IMG/VR virus record: IMGVR_UViG_3300007735_000793
Span: 33,067-97,066 of that record
Strand: one strand, 5' to 3'
Length of the DNA: 64,000 bases
Source of the DNA: a virus
Each line of letters begins with the position of its first letter. The first letter of the stretch is position 1. Under the pieces are notes generated by a model. That model worked only from the letters and a program-made list of their open reading frames with translations, did no database searches and was not told the DNA's origin. The position numbers were made by a program, and so were the translations under genes. This document shows, piece after piece, positions 25,946 to 36,600 of this stretch.

Positions 25946-28900
25946 CTATAAGTATTTTATAGAAGAAAAAGAGTTTATTTTGTTTATATCAATAATTTCA
26001 TCCACCATATCCCGCGTTTTATCTATGTGTGATATTGTGATAATAAAATCAAATTGGGTTTTTAAATAATCAAATAGTAAATACAAAGAATTGAAGTTAT
26101 CAGTATCCAGCGAACCAAACCCCTCATCAATAGCAATAAAGTTTGGTCGAGGTAAGTTAGATACATTGATTAAAGCAGTTCTAATTGCAATTGAACTTAC
26201 AAACTTTTCCATACCACTTGTCAACTCCAATGGCCAATACTTATCATCACCATAACAAATATAGGAATTGATGTTTTTACCATCAGTATCTAATATAATC
26301 TGAAAATCAGTAATAGGTTGTAATATGTTGTTTATTTCCACCTCCAATTTTGGTAGTATCTCCGATATCAACCCATATGGTATACCATCTCGCTTAACCG
26401 CTGATAAGTAATACTCATACCCCATATATTTTAATTCCATCACAGACAGCTTTTGAATAGAGGTATTTACATTTTGAATGGTGTTTTGCTGAACCTTTAA
26501 CTCACCCATTAGGTTTATAAGATTGTTTGTTATTTCTTTGAATTCACGCTCCAACTTACTCCTATCGGATTTTAATGATGTTATTTCATCATTTAATTTT
26601 TTGTTTAATTCCAACGATTTCTCTTGCTTTTTAGCCAATTCAATTTTATGGGTTATCTTATCATACTTTGATTGTAAATCGATATAATCACTTCGAAAAT
26701 CGGTTACTTGGGAAATCAACGAATAATACTTTCGGTTTACCTGCTCTTCCTTTTCTTTAACCTGATTTACTTTATCCAAATCAGATTTAACATTATACCC
26801 ACTTTGCTCCAATTTCAAATTATCCACTTCCGCATTTAATTGTTTTATTTTTTGCTCAATATCCACAATCTTTGCCTCTAATTGAAGGCTTTGTTTAGCA
26901 AATGGGGTATTTTTGTTTTTAACGCAATGTTCACAATTATCATCATAAGTAAAACAACCAATACCATCCAAATGCTTTTTGTTGTGTGATAGTTCTAACT
27001 CTAATTTTGTAATTGTGTTTTTAGCTAGTGTTATATCCCTTTCCAATGATTGAAACTTAAAATCTTTTTGTTTTAATTCTTCCAAATTGTATTGGGTGTA
27101 AAACTCTGCAATTCGGGTGCGTTTTTCCTCTAAAGGTGATATCTGCTCTTCAATATCTCTGATGGAAATACTAACCGATTTAACATCTCTATTGCAATTA
27201 TCCAACTCACGCCGTAAACTATCTAAATCCAACGAATTATCAACAACAACCAATTTAGTTGCTTTATCTTCAATCTTTTGGGTTATATCTGATATCTTAT
27301 CACCCCACTCCAACTTATTGCTTTCTAATGTAGCAATAGAGCCGGTTATGGATTGAACGGCTAATTCAGCATTCGCCAATTTGGTAGGAAAGTCCTGCCC
27401 CTTATATTCTTTCAATAAGGTTGATAATTCTTTTATTTCCTCACTTGCTACCGAATACAATTGTTCAAAAACATCCATATCCAAAAATTGCGCAAGTAAC
27501 TCTTTCCGTTCCTTTTGCGATTTATCAATAAACCCACTATTGTTGAATTGCGTTGATAGCGCCGTCAATATAAAATCATCATATGTCCCAACATATTGTC
27601 TGATAACGGAATTAGTATCACGCCTTTCATCACCATTCAAACTTTGATTGTTACCTTCCTCATCTATATAGTAAAATTGAGTATCAACCTTTACTGCCCC
27701 CTTTTTTGATTTAGTTGCGCTTCTTTCAATTACATAATCCAACCCATTTAACTCAAAAGTAAACTTGCAATAAAAATCCTTTTTTGAGTAATTCATCACA
27801 TCCCCCGCTTTTGATGTGCGGGAACATTTATCAAAGATGCAAAAAGCAAGGGAGTCCCATAAAGAGGATTTACCACTGGCATTCGGTGCGAACACACCAT
27901 ATGCTCCTTTCATATTTTGAAAGTTTATATAATTATCCTCACCATAAGAAAACATATTGGAAAACTCAAAACTCTTTGGTATCCAAACTGAATTACGAAC
28001 CCCATATGGATTTACTATCTTTGTATTTATATCAGCGTTTATGCCTTTAACAACTTCAATGGTTTCCTCATCCACTCCAAACTTCGATGTTAGATAATCT
28101 ATCAATAATTTGTTTTGAAACCCAACATCCCGTACATTTTGTAAAATAATTTGTTGTGAGTGCCCACCACCCAAATTAGAAATAACCTTTTGAATACTTA
28201 ACTCTTCAACCTTATACTTCTTTTTTAGACCTGATATAACCTTGTTTAGCTGCGATGTTTGAGTTTCTTTCACCCGTAATCTTAATCTTGGTTTTGGTGG
28301 TATGTAATTATCAGATATAATCTTACCATCTTCAACATCTACCGTAGCATACCCATAATCATTATGTATTGTAACAAATTGCGATGTTTTACTATCCACA
28401 TCCCACACTAAAATACCATGATGAGGGTAAACTGCTTCTGAATGGTTTTGGACAATTAACGAACCAGGATACTTCACAGTATCCACACCAGCAACCGAAT
28501 TATTGGGAACATGAATATCACCCAAAAGAGTTAAATCATATTCTGAAAAACTCATAGTTGTTACATTCTTATTATCAATAACAAATCCATGCTCCGTTTG
28601 TATTCCATCAACAGCACCATGATAAAGAGCAATCTTTGTTAGATTGTTATTGGGTGGTGATGGAAATCCCTTATCACTATCAAAAACCGATTTGTGGGTG
28701 AATGAAATATCACCATAAATGAACTCAACAGTATCTTTGTAGTAGTATAAGTTTGGATGATTTAATGCGTTTACAATTGGTGTAAGAGCATCTAATCGAG
28801 TTGGATTATTTAGGTTAGCATCGTGATTGCCGGGAATTAAAATAGTTGGTAAAATATCGGAAAGCGATTTTAAGAAGTTTTGGGTCATGTCCACAACCTC

Positions 28901-29080
28901 CGGTGTCATATCCGTTTTAGCATGAACAATATCACCTGCTAACACAATTATAGAACTCTCATCCTTTTCTGATTTTATGTAATCATACAATCTATTAAAG
29001 ACCTCAATATACTCTTTATGCCGTTTCAAGTTTCTGATATGAACATCAGCTATATGAAATATTTTCTTTATTTGTTTCAT
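25946..29080 (-). CDS. Fused Mre11-Rad50-type recombination nuclease (gp47-gp46 in one chain)
   Basis: One 1044-residue protein holds both subunits that are separate in T4 and most cells. Residues 1-350 are the Mre11/SbcD/gp47 nuclease: HIADVH (Asp12, His14), AGDIVH near 48-53, GNHD at 84-87, YHG near 153 and LLGDIH near 185-190. Residues about 370-1044 are the Rad50/SbcC/gp46 ATPase: Walker A GVFAPNASGKSS at 395-406, long coiled coils, a zinc-hook CEHC at 716-719, signature TSGMEKF near 954 and Walker B FIAIDEGFGSLD near 981-992. It processes DNA ends for recombination-dependent replication and may aid host DNA degradation. The stop overlaps nothing upstream; its own start overlaps the primase stop by ATGA. 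Confidence 0.92.
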   Translation of the reverse strand: MKQIKKIFHIADVHIRNLKRHKEYIEVFNRLYDYIKSEKDESSIIVLAGDIVHAKTDMTPEVVDMTQNFLKSLSDILPTILIPGNHDANLNNPTRLDALTPIVNALNHPNLYYYKDTVEFIYGDISFTHKSVFDSDKGFPSPPNNNLTKIALYHGAVDGIQTEHGFVIDNKNVTTMSFSEYDLTLLGDIHVPNNSVAGVDTVKYPGSLIVQNHSEAVYPHHGILVWDVDSKTSQFVTIHNDYGYATVDVEDGKIISDNYIPPKPRLRLRVKETQTSQLNKVISGLKKKYKVEELSIQKVISNLGGGHSQQIILQNVRDVGFQNKLLIDYLTSKFGVDEETIEVVKGINADINTKIVNPYGVRNSVWIPKSFEFSNMFSYGEDNYINFQNMKGAYGVFAPNASGKSSLWDSLAFCIFDKCSRTSKAGDVMNYSKKDFYCKFTFELNGLDYVIERSATKSKKGAVKVDTQFYYIDEEGNNQSLNGDERRDTNSVIRQYVGTYDDFILTALSTQFNNSGFIDKSQKERKELLAQFLDMDVFEQLYSVASEEIKELSTLLKEYKGQDFPTKLANAELAVQSITGSIATLESNKLEWGDKISDITQKIEDKATKLVVVDNSLDLDSLRRELDNCNRDVKSVSISIRDIEEQISPLEEKRTRIAEFYTQYNLEELKQKDFKFQSLERDITLAKNTITKLELELSHNKKHLDGIGCFTYDDNCEHCVKNKNTPFAKQSLQLEAKIVDIEQKIKQLNAEVDNLKLEQSGYNVKSDLDKVNQVKEKEEQVNRKYYSLISQVTDFRSDYIDLQSKYDKITHKIELAKKQEKSLELNKKLNDEITSLKSDRSKLEREFKEITNNLINLMGELKVQQNTIQNVNTSIQKLSVMELKYMGYEYYLSAVKRDGIPYGLISEILPKLEVEINNILQPITDFQIILDTDGKNINSYICYGDDKYWPLELTSGMEKFVSSIAIRTALINVSNLPRPNFIAIDEGFGSLDTDNFNSLYLLFDYLKTQFDFIITISHIDKTRDMVDEIIDINKINSFSSIKYL

Positions 29081-30015
29081 TTCACCCCAAACATTTTATA
29101 CTCCACCAAACTTAAAAAATTCAACGAAGGTGTGTCATATATCATTGTATTTATCTTATCATACCCCACTTCAGAGGCATCCCCCCTATCTAACCTAACC
29201 ATATGAGTTGTTATACCATAATTCATCAACTTTTCACATATATCAATTCCGGCTCTTAAAGCATCCGAATCCAAACAAACATATACTTTGGAAACACTCT
29301 TACTAACCAATTTGCTTTCTAATTTTTGGGGTATGGTTTTACCAAATAATGGTATGGCATTCCTACGAATGGTAATAGCATCAAAAACACCCTCACACAA
29401 AACAATCGGTTCTTTCCAATTAACAAACAACTCAAACCCAATAACATCTTTCGATACCTTTGGATTTTTGTATTTCATAGGCCCATCATAAATTGCTCTA
29501 CTAACAAAATAGTTTAATACCCCCTCACTATCATATGAAGGTATGATAATCCGATTACTATACTCACCATCCTCACAATACCCAATATTGTATTTCACAA
29601 TATCGCCCGGTCTAATACCTCTATTCAAAACATAGTTAATAGCGTGTAAATATGTTGGTGATTTTCTACTTTCCCACAAGGGTAAAAATTCTTCCGGCAA
29701 TTGAAGTAGGGGTGTATATGTTGGCTGAACATCCGTTTGGGGTGTATACCTTTTAACATTTTTGAAAATAGAGTTATACTCATCCCATATTTGAGGAGAT
29801 ACATTCAGCTTTTTAAATAATGAACGAATTGTTTTTCCCTTTGCATCAGATATCCAACAATGCCATGGGTTATCACCACCCATTTTTACATTTATCTCAA
29901 GCTTTGGTTTGTAATGTTCCGCAAATGGAGAGTAAAAAGCATAATTATCCCCAGTGGTTTTTTTACTTTTACCCAAAACTCGTTCCAATAACTCAACTAA
30001 TCTTTCTTCTGCCAT
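29077..30015 (-). CDS. DNA primase (DnaG/T4 gp61-like, TOPRIM)
   Basis: A 312-residue primase. The N-terminal region (FYSPFAEHYKPKLEI ... PWHCWISDAKG) resembles a CHC2 zinc-binding domain that has lost its cysteines except one. RGIRPGDIVKYNIGYCEDG and RIIIPSYDSEG are typical of the primase core. The TOPRIM site is IVLCEGVFDAITI (Glu) and VYVCLDSDALRAG (DxD). Its stop overlaps the start of the Mre11-Rad50 gene by 4 bases, and its start lies inside the 3' end of the Mom-like gene, so the three are one operon. It should make RNA primers on the phage lagging strand. Confidence 0.85.
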   Translation of the reverse strand: MAEERLVELLERVLGKSKKTTGDNYAFYSPFAEHYKPKLEINVKMGGDNPWHCWISDAKGKTIRSLFKKLNVSPQIWDEYNSIFKNVKRYTPQTDVQPTYTPLLQLPEEFLPLWESRKSPTYLHAINYVLNRGIRPGDIVKYNIGYCEDGEYSNRIIIPSYDSEGVLNYFVSRAIYDGPMKYKNPKVSKDVIGFELFVNWKEPIVLCEGVFDAITIRRNAIPLFGKTIPQKLESKLVSKSVSKVYVCLDSDALRAGIDICEKLMNYGITTHMVRLDRGDASEVGYDKINTMIYDTPSLNFLSLVEYKMFGVK

Positions 30016-30607
30016 GTCTTAAATCGTAAGTATAAATATGTTTTGGTAAGTTAGTAATTATTTTTATGTTTTTATCCCCCTCCTTATATCGCCGGTTTAT
30101 CTCAACCCCATATGGTCTATCCAACATAGAAAGCGTTCTGATGTGAAATGATTTACCATCTACCTCCAACGATTTTGAAGGTGATGTTTCACCCAAATAA
30201 TTGAAATTGGAAGCGCGATAGATAACCCCACTATGCCCCTGATTTTGGTCTGCATAACTTATTACATACTCCCAATCCGTATTTTTCTTTAACCACTTAA
30301 TTGTTTTAGATATGAAATACGATTCAGCATTCTTTGGTGTATCATCCACTAAACACAACCTCCGCAATTCCAAAACCTTATTGGGGTTTGATGGATGATA
30401 TGTCTGCCCAGCAGATGGGCCGGCAGGACGAGTGTAAATACAAACTCCAATTATTTGAGGCATTCCAAAGTTTCCATCCCTAAGTAAAATAAAAGCATGT
30501 TTTGTTTGTATATTCACATAATCGGAATAATGCCATTTTTTCAAAAAAGCACGAACATTATCATTAAATGTGGTATGTTCTACTTTATATGCCTTTACTA
30601 ATCCCAT
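29993..30607 (-). CDS. Mom-like DNA adenine modification protein (GNAT-related)
   Basis: The start is set at 30607 (MGLVKAYKVEHTTF), or possibly the ATG four codons upstream, because longer readings run through the endonuclease I gene. About 204 residues. The core ELRRLCLVDDTPKNAES, YFISKTIKWLKK and VISYADQNQGHSGVIYRA followed by NFNYLG is the characteristic signature of the phage Mu Mom family, which converts adenine to N6-carbamoylmethyladenine and protects DNA from restriction. Its 3' end overlaps the primase gene by 23 bases. Acceptor-substrate specificity cannot be read from the sequence. Confidence 0.8.
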   Translation of the reverse strand: MGLVKAYKVEHTTFNDNVRAFLKKWHYSDYVNIQTKHAFILLRDGNFGMPQIIGVCIYTRPAGPSAGQTYHPSNPNKVLELRRLCLVDDTPKNAESYFISKTIKWLKKNTDWEYVISYADQNQGHSGVIYRASNFNYLGETSPSKSLEVDGKSFHIRTLSMLDRPYGVEINRRYKEGDKNIKIITNLPKHIYTYDLRHGRRKIS

Positions 30608-30635
30608 AATACCCAACATACAAAATAAAAGTGAA

Positions 30636-31055
30636 TTATCCAAACAAAAATGTTTTGGGTTCTTCTGATACCCATTCCAATGGTATCTCTTTTGCAGCCC
30701 ACTTAAATCCATTTTTATCGGCCCACATTCCATATGTAGTTTTTGAGTTTTTTGCTAATTTTGCGTTGGGGTTCTGAAACACAAATCTAATATCTAATTC
30801 CGGTTTTTGATTTTGTATCAATAAATGCTTTTTTCTGTCTGATAAAGTAAACCTACCCTTTGTTTCTATGAAAATACCATTAGGTAATCTAAAATCAGGC
30901 TTATATGTGTGATTGGTCGCAGGCTTGGTATATCGTATTTGGTGCTTTTCATACTCACCATCAATACCAATTTTTTTTAATTCATCCGAAACTTTATCCT
31001 CAAGGCCGGAACGATGTCCCTTACTCCGTTGGATATGACCCCAATTTTTAGGCAT
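30636..31055 (-). CDS. T7-type endonuclease I (Holliday junction resolvase)
   Basis: A 139-residue protein that matches T7 gp3 along its length: RSGLEDKVSDELKKIG, NHTYKPDFRLPNGI, ETKGRF and RKKHLLIQNQKPELDIR. The metal-binding catalytic set is Glu19, Asp54, Glu64 and Lys66, equivalent to T7 Glu20, Asp55, Glu65 and Lys67. The C-terminus keeps TYGMWADKNGFKWA and IPLEW. It resolves branched DNA before packaging and can break down host DNA. It is followed by the Mom-like gene after about 28 bases and preceded by a structural gene ending 2 bases upstream. Confidence 0.93.
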   Translation of the reverse strand: MPKNWGHIQRSKGHRSGLEDKVSDELKKIGIDGEYEKHQIRYTKPATNHTYKPDFRLPNGIFIETKGRFTLSDRKKHLLIQNQKPELDIRFVFQNPNAKLAKNSKTTYGMWADKNGFKWAAKEIPLEWVSEEPKTFLFG

Positions 31056-31057
31056 AT

Positions 31058-32011
31058 TTAATCTATATCAAACTTAACATTTACTATAAAGGTATTAGTG
31101 CTACTCTTTCGTAATGGTGTTGATAGTTTAGCAACAGCCATCAACTCACTATCATCATTATATAACCCAATTTTGGTAAAGTATGGGTTAAAATCAGATG
31201 ATGTTGTGAAACCCGCTCTAACATTTGAACCACTAACCAATGAAGATGCGTTTGTAGTTACATTAAATTCACCCTTACCAATTTCACATAATATACTATA
31301 TTCATCAAACTCTCGCGTTGATTTATAAGTAAAGTTGAATGGAGCCGAACTGTAATTCCACGAACCATTACCTAAAAACACATTTTGAGAACTACCCGTA
31401 TTATTCATTACAATTAACCCATGTTTGTAAAACACATAACCACTAGCGTTTTTAGCAAGAGTAGATCCGGATTGAATAACACCTGCTAAATTTGATTGAG
31501 ATACGATAATACCTAAATCAGGTGCAACATACACATCATTGTAATGAGCCGATGAATTAGTTATTTGTAATGATGTTGGTTTAATTCCACCCCAAACACG
31601 GTACATGGGGATTGATACCACAGACGCAGTATTTTCTAATATCAATTGTCGAGATGATGTATCTATTATTGTTGTGTTGAAAAACATTGTTTTTAAGTTT
31701 CTCCACAACCCATCGCGTGATATTTGTGTTGGTGTATTTGAGTATCTACTACTCACAGGTATTATGCCGGATGGCCGGGATGTTGGTAATTGAACCGGAG
31801 ATGTAGATGCTGCAAGAGAACCCGTATCACCAAATTGTGCTTTCAACACATAGATGCCAAAACTACCTGTATTGGTGTTTGTTACATTAAAAGACTTATG
31901 CGCTACAAATCGTTTCTTTTCTAAAAAGAACCCTTCTTTTAATGGTTTAAATCCAATATTGGCTACAGGTCTAACATCTGGATAACTTAACCGTATGGAT
32001 TGTTGTGCCAT
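31058..32011 (-). CDS. Tail/baseplate structural protein (317 aa), paralogue of next gene
   Basis: Starts MAQQSIRLSYPDVRPV. Rich in Ser, Thr and Asn. The C-terminal 90 residues (FTSTREFDEYS ... YTKIGLYNDDSELMAVAKLSTPL) are similar to the end of the 32037-32978 protein (YITTVGLYNDASELLAVGKVSNPI), so the two are paralogues. Position next to baseplate genes suggests a virion protein. No catalytic motif seen. Confidence 0.6.
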   Translation of the reverse strand: MAQQSIRLSYPDVRPVANIGFKPLKEGFFLEKKRFVAHKSFNVTNTNTGSFGIYVLKAQFGDTGSLAASTSPVQLPTSRPSGIIPVSSRYSNTPTQISRDGLWRNLKTMFFNTTIIDTSSRQLILENTASVVSIPMYRVWGGIKPTSLQITNSSAHYNDVYVAPDLGIIVSQSNLAGVIQSGSTLAKNASGYVFYKHGLIVMNNTGSSQNVFLGNGSWNYSSAPFNFTYKSTREFDEYSILCEIGKGEFNVTTNASSLVSGSNVRAGFTTSSDFNPYFTKIGLYNDDSELMAVAKLSTPLRKSSTNTFIVNVKFDID

Positions 32012-32036
32012 TAATACTAAACTTTTTCATTTTTGA

Positions 32037-32978
32037 TTAAAAATCAACTTTAACCTTAATCAATGCCTCTGATGCATAACTTTTGTAAATCGGGTTTGAT
32101 ACTTTTCCAACTGCTAATAACTCACTTGCATCATTATACAATCCAACCGTAGTAATGTAAGTTATGGGTGAATTATTATCAGCATATCTTATAGAAGGTC
32201 TTATATAATTTAATCCCGCAGAAGCGCTCACAAATGATGGATTATTACTATGATTAAATTTAGAATTTCTAGCTCTAACAAAGTAAATATACGATTTAGT
32301 AACCTCTTGCTTCTTTGCTATTATTTGTGTTAGGTTATTTGCTGCCTGACTTGCCGATGTTGGGTAATTAAACTGACTACCTGTAATTAAAACTATACCT
32401 TTAGATGGGTAAAATCGGGTGTTGGTATCAGTTGTTCCATTACGTTTTAAGTAAAGATAACTATCCAACGCATAAATACTACTACTGTCTATATCCGGTC
32501 TGAAATTGTTATCAGCCCCAGAGGCAGTTAATTGAAATGAAATAGGGTCTAATCTATCTCTGAACAATTCCCTATGAAATGCTAATGCCACACCACTTTG
32601 AACTGCTGATGGGAACGAATCTAAATAATTTTTTAATTGTAAATATGCCCTTTTAGGAGCAGAACTATTACTACCACTATTATTAAAGTAAATTACATCA
32701 AAAAATGATTGGCTGACAGGTGAATAGTCTTTATTATACATAGTTACATATGATTGAGATGCTTCAGTATCTGTGGTATAATCCTCTAACTCACTCGCAG
32801 CATCATTTATTGTAGTATCCCCGTTAAATAATCCGGTGGACACATTGCCAACATATCCAGTTATAACATCATCTGCTGCAAAAGTTTCAAAAGAACCACC
32901 ACCTAATAAGTTTGGTAATGTTCCTGCAGATACTAATCCCGAACTTCGGGTATTGATTACTATTGTGCTTCCAGCCAT
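32037..32978 (-). CDS. Tail/baseplate structural protein (313 aa)
   Basis: Starts MAGSTIVINTRSSGLVSAG. Beta-rich, no catalytic motif. The C-terminal section carries the LYNDASELLAVGKV motif shared with the neighbour at 31058, including a GKVSNPIYK stretch that recalls C-terminal segments of proteins in marine T4-like tail clusters. Co-directional, 25 bases from both neighbours. Function inferred from context only. Confidence 0.6.
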   Translation of the reverse strand: MAGSTIVINTRSSGLVSAGTLPNLLGGGSFETFAADDVITGYVGNVSTGLFNGDTTINDAASELEDYTTDTEASQSYVTMYNKDYSPVSQSFFDVIYFNNSGSNSSAPKRAYLQLKNYLDSFPSAVQSGVALAFHRELFRDRLDPISFQLTASGADNNFRPDIDSSSIYALDSYLYLKRNGTTDTNTRFYPSKGIVLITGSQFNYPTSASQAANNLTQIIAKKQEVTKSYIYFVRARNSKFNHSNNPSFVSASAGLNYIRPSIRYADNNSPITYITTVGLYNDASELLAVGKVSNPIYKSYASEALIKVKVDF

Positions 32979-33004
32979 AATATACTCTTTTTTCGTTTAA
33001 TTAA

Positions 33005-33598
33005 TTATAATGTAGGTGCTGATTGAATAAATGTTCCTGTTGTTACTTCTTTTGTTATAGTAACAGGTATCTCAAGTCTTGCACCAGTTTCTTCACCAAC
33101 AACAATTATTCGGGTAGTTACTGTATTAGTCGATAATGTATTGGCAGGAGAGAATGCAAATTGGTCAGTTCTACCACTTACCATTCTTAATGTTCCTGCC
33201 GTATCATCCAATAAAACAACAAAATAAGATGTGTTTGAATCTGTTGGATTTGATGTTAATGTTACAATTGTTTCATTAACTGTACCGGTGTTAGATATGG
33301 GTATTCTGATTTCACTAACGTTTGCGATAATAGATGGTATTACATCTACCGTTGGGTTTAAGGTTAGCAACTTACTTTTAAATGCATAATTTTCATCAAT
33401 AATTGCTTCAAAAACAGGTAGTTGTTCTATAAAAACTCCCGGATTATTTTGCGTTGTATCCCATAATGAATAATCTATTTCATCATCCCCCAAAGCAAAT
33501 TTTGTTATTTGGAATGGCTTTCCACTTGCAATATACTGCCTACCTAATTTGGTAAGAACTGCATCAATCGTTGTTTCGGTTTTATCTAAATATCCCAT
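33005..33598 (-). CDS. Tail structural protein (197 aa)
   Basis: Starts MGYLDKTETTIDAVLTKLG, then KPFQITKFALGDDEIDYSLW, a pattern I associate with T4-like tail-cluster proteins of marine and Bacteroidota phages. The rest is a beta-rich domain with GTVNETIVTLTSN. A virion component, most likely near the baseplate; the exact T4 equivalent is not clear. Confidence 0.6.
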   Translation of the reverse strand: MGYLDKTETTIDAVLTKLGRQYIASGKPFQITKFALGDDEIDYSLWDTTQNNPGVFIEQLPVFEAIIDENYAFKSKLLTLNPTVDVIPSIIANVSEIRIPISNTGTVNETIVTLTSNPTDSNTSYFVVLLDDTAGTLRMVSGRTDQFAFSPANTLSTNTVTTRIIVVGEETGARLEIPVTITKEVTTGTFIQSAPTL

Positions 33599-33645
33599 AA
33601 TATTTCTCTTTTTATATATAAATACAATTTAACTTAAAATTATCA

Positions 33646-36600
33646 TCATTCGGTGAATCCACCAAGAGTATCATCTAAACTTGGCGCAACAGGCCCACCA
33701 ATTGTTGGGCCCGATGGAGCACCACCATCAGTTGGTAAAATCGGACGGCGGGGTTCTTCCAATAAAACATTAGCAACCGCACTTATACCTTTTGGGTTAG
33801 ATGCAATTTGAGTCGATACACCACCAAACACACCGGAAGTATCTGCCGCCTGAAGTGCGAATGGGTCTGCCGTAAACACCTCTACAACGGGAGTTCCATC
33901 AAAAGATTTACTCCACCTACTACCCCTTGCAATTATATAATTACCATTTGGTTGTATTTCAGATGGTCGTAATGCATCATTCAAATTGGAGGTATCATAT
34001 CTAAATATTGATTGACCGGCAGTAGAACCCGATTCTATTATGTATGTTGGTGGTTCGCCTATATAACTCAATGAAGTAGCAGATTTCCATGTACGGGGTT
34101 TTGAAAATGTATATCCCGTAGGTCTATAAGGAACTACTGTCAAATTAGGGTTTTGAGGTTGAACTTGTGCGGCAATTTGCTGAACTACCGGCAGCGTTTG
34201 AGGTTGTGCCGCAGAAGCAGGTTCTATTTGAGTTCTAATTTGAGTTAAAACACCGGAGTAATTTGATGCCATAGCAGAATAATTCTGATTTGCAGTTGAA
34301 CTTCCCGGTTGAGGAGCAGGACGGGGTGAAAATCCCGGTACAGGAGTACCAACATTTGCATTGTTACCACTACCAACCGCCGGACCACCATTGGGTTGAT
34401 TGTAATTTTGTTCTACTAATTTGAATACACCCGGCCAATGTAACTTATTCCGTTCTAATATATGTGGTTCTATCAATATACCCGAATAGTAATTTGCTCT
34501 TGCAGGTATTACCTGGTCTATTTGTGAAAATATACTATCATCGTAATTTGATACAAGATTTAACAATAAATTTGATGGTGATAGGTCCTGATAACGAATA
34601 CCTTCGGATGTGTTTAAATATCCAAAATATTGGGATGATGTGATTCTTAATGTTGGATAGTATGTCTTTCTCCTATCTATTGGGTCACCAATCCATTGGT
34701 CTATAAGTGAATAATCCCCCGTAGATTGAAAACTCCAAGAATACATATGCGCATTTAATGTATCAGTTGTTGAGAAATAAACACCTAACAAGTTAGAGTC
34801 CAATGGAGCATCATCAAATTGCGAAGTTACTCTACTACTATCTGTATCTAAAAATTCTCCGTTTAGGGTTGATGATTCAATTCTAATTTTATTATTAGTG
34901 TTATTTTGCAACATCCCACCAACAAAAAACTGATTATCATGCACACTTAAACTTTGTGTTAGAATAGGACCACCATACTCTTTGATTTTTAGAAACTCTT
35001 CGGAAATACCATAACATGACATTATGGTTTCAATTGATTGTCGTGTACCTTTTGTTTTATAAATGTAAGGTAAGTTGTTTAACAACCTGCGCCATATCTC
35101 ATACTTTACTTTTTGCTTCGGTTTTACTACAACCGAACCCGAAATACTCATAGATGCGCTTGTTGGTAATATACTACCTGTGGTATTAGTTCCTAATGTA
35201 TACTCCCATAAATTAGATGTTCCATATCCATCGGCCAATTTCCACCCCAATGAGTTTGCTACACTATACAATAACTCATCCGGCATACCATCATTAGGAT
35301 GTTCCTGCCTTTCATTTATAGATGTCATTTCCCTAACAGCATTCCATATCATATCAAAGAAATGCCCCACCATATCAATAAATTTGATATAATCAGCATT
35401 TAAAGTATCTTCCGCAATAGCAAATGGTATAAGTTTTGAAAGTTTAGAACCATTATCAGCATCAAATAAGGATGCAGAACTATAAACTCCGGCATACCAC
35501 CCCTCAACCTCAGATGAATTATACGAATATAATTGATAAGGTTGTGTAGATATTTTGGGATATGGAACAATACTATTTTCAACTGGGTAGTGAGTATATA
35601 ACAATGATGATTTATACCCATTAGATGTATAAGAACCTGAACCCTGATAGTATAACCAATTTTCAAACCCATCAAAATTTGATATAAGATTATCCCTACT
35701 TAAAACTGATTGCGATATATTAACATTAGAATATTGACCTGTAACCGAAGTAAGTGTTGCAATCCTTGTATTATATTCTTCTATTTTTTGGATTTTATTC
35801 ATAAATACATCTAACCTCTCAACGGCAGATGAATACTTTATAAAGTTTTTAAAACCTGAATAATCAATGTTTAAGTTTTGCGGTTTTTCACTAAAATACT
35901 TATCTACCAATTGATTAGATGCGCTTAGGGGTAGTAAATCCTTCCATGATTTATAATCAGTATAAATTGAAGCACCCCACCCATCCAATGGTATATTGAA
36001 ATTGGGTTCTGACCAAAATGGTATTTCCAAATCACCCAATATTCTCCATGCAATAATCTTTTCAATGTAAGATTTCTGCAACCTACCATAAATACCAACC
36101 CGCCTACCTTCCTCTATTTCATCCGGTAACGGCTTGTGTAATTTTAATATTAAATTTGTAAATCCATATTGCGCATTAGATGTAGTGTTTATAACACGAT
36201 ATGGAACTCCCTTTGTGTAAATACCCAATCGACTTGTCCAATTTGGTATTGGAGCTAAATCAATGTTTAAATCCGGAAAATCGGGCGCATATACATAAAC
36301 ACCATTTTTACTATCAGATGGTTGTTGTATTAGTGTCCCATTATTTGATGCTATATCTAAAATAATTTTCCAAGTATTTAACCAAGCCCCCACCTGCAAT
36401 GCAATTGTAGTATGAACTCTCATATACCGTTCTAATACCCTACCTTCACCACTATTCTTTTTTCCGTTTGGTAATGCATCCCATTGAGCATCTAACTGAT
36501 TTAAGTTTCTAGTACACTCATTTACTAAAAACTCCGCAGCATTCAATGAGTTAGGATTTAACGCTCCCAACGCAACACCACGCCTCCATTCGATACCATT

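Noticed and set aside
29993-30733. Longer version of the Mom-like gene
   Set aside because: The extra N-terminal residues overlap the endonuclease I gene in another frame; family similarity starts near MGLVKAY.
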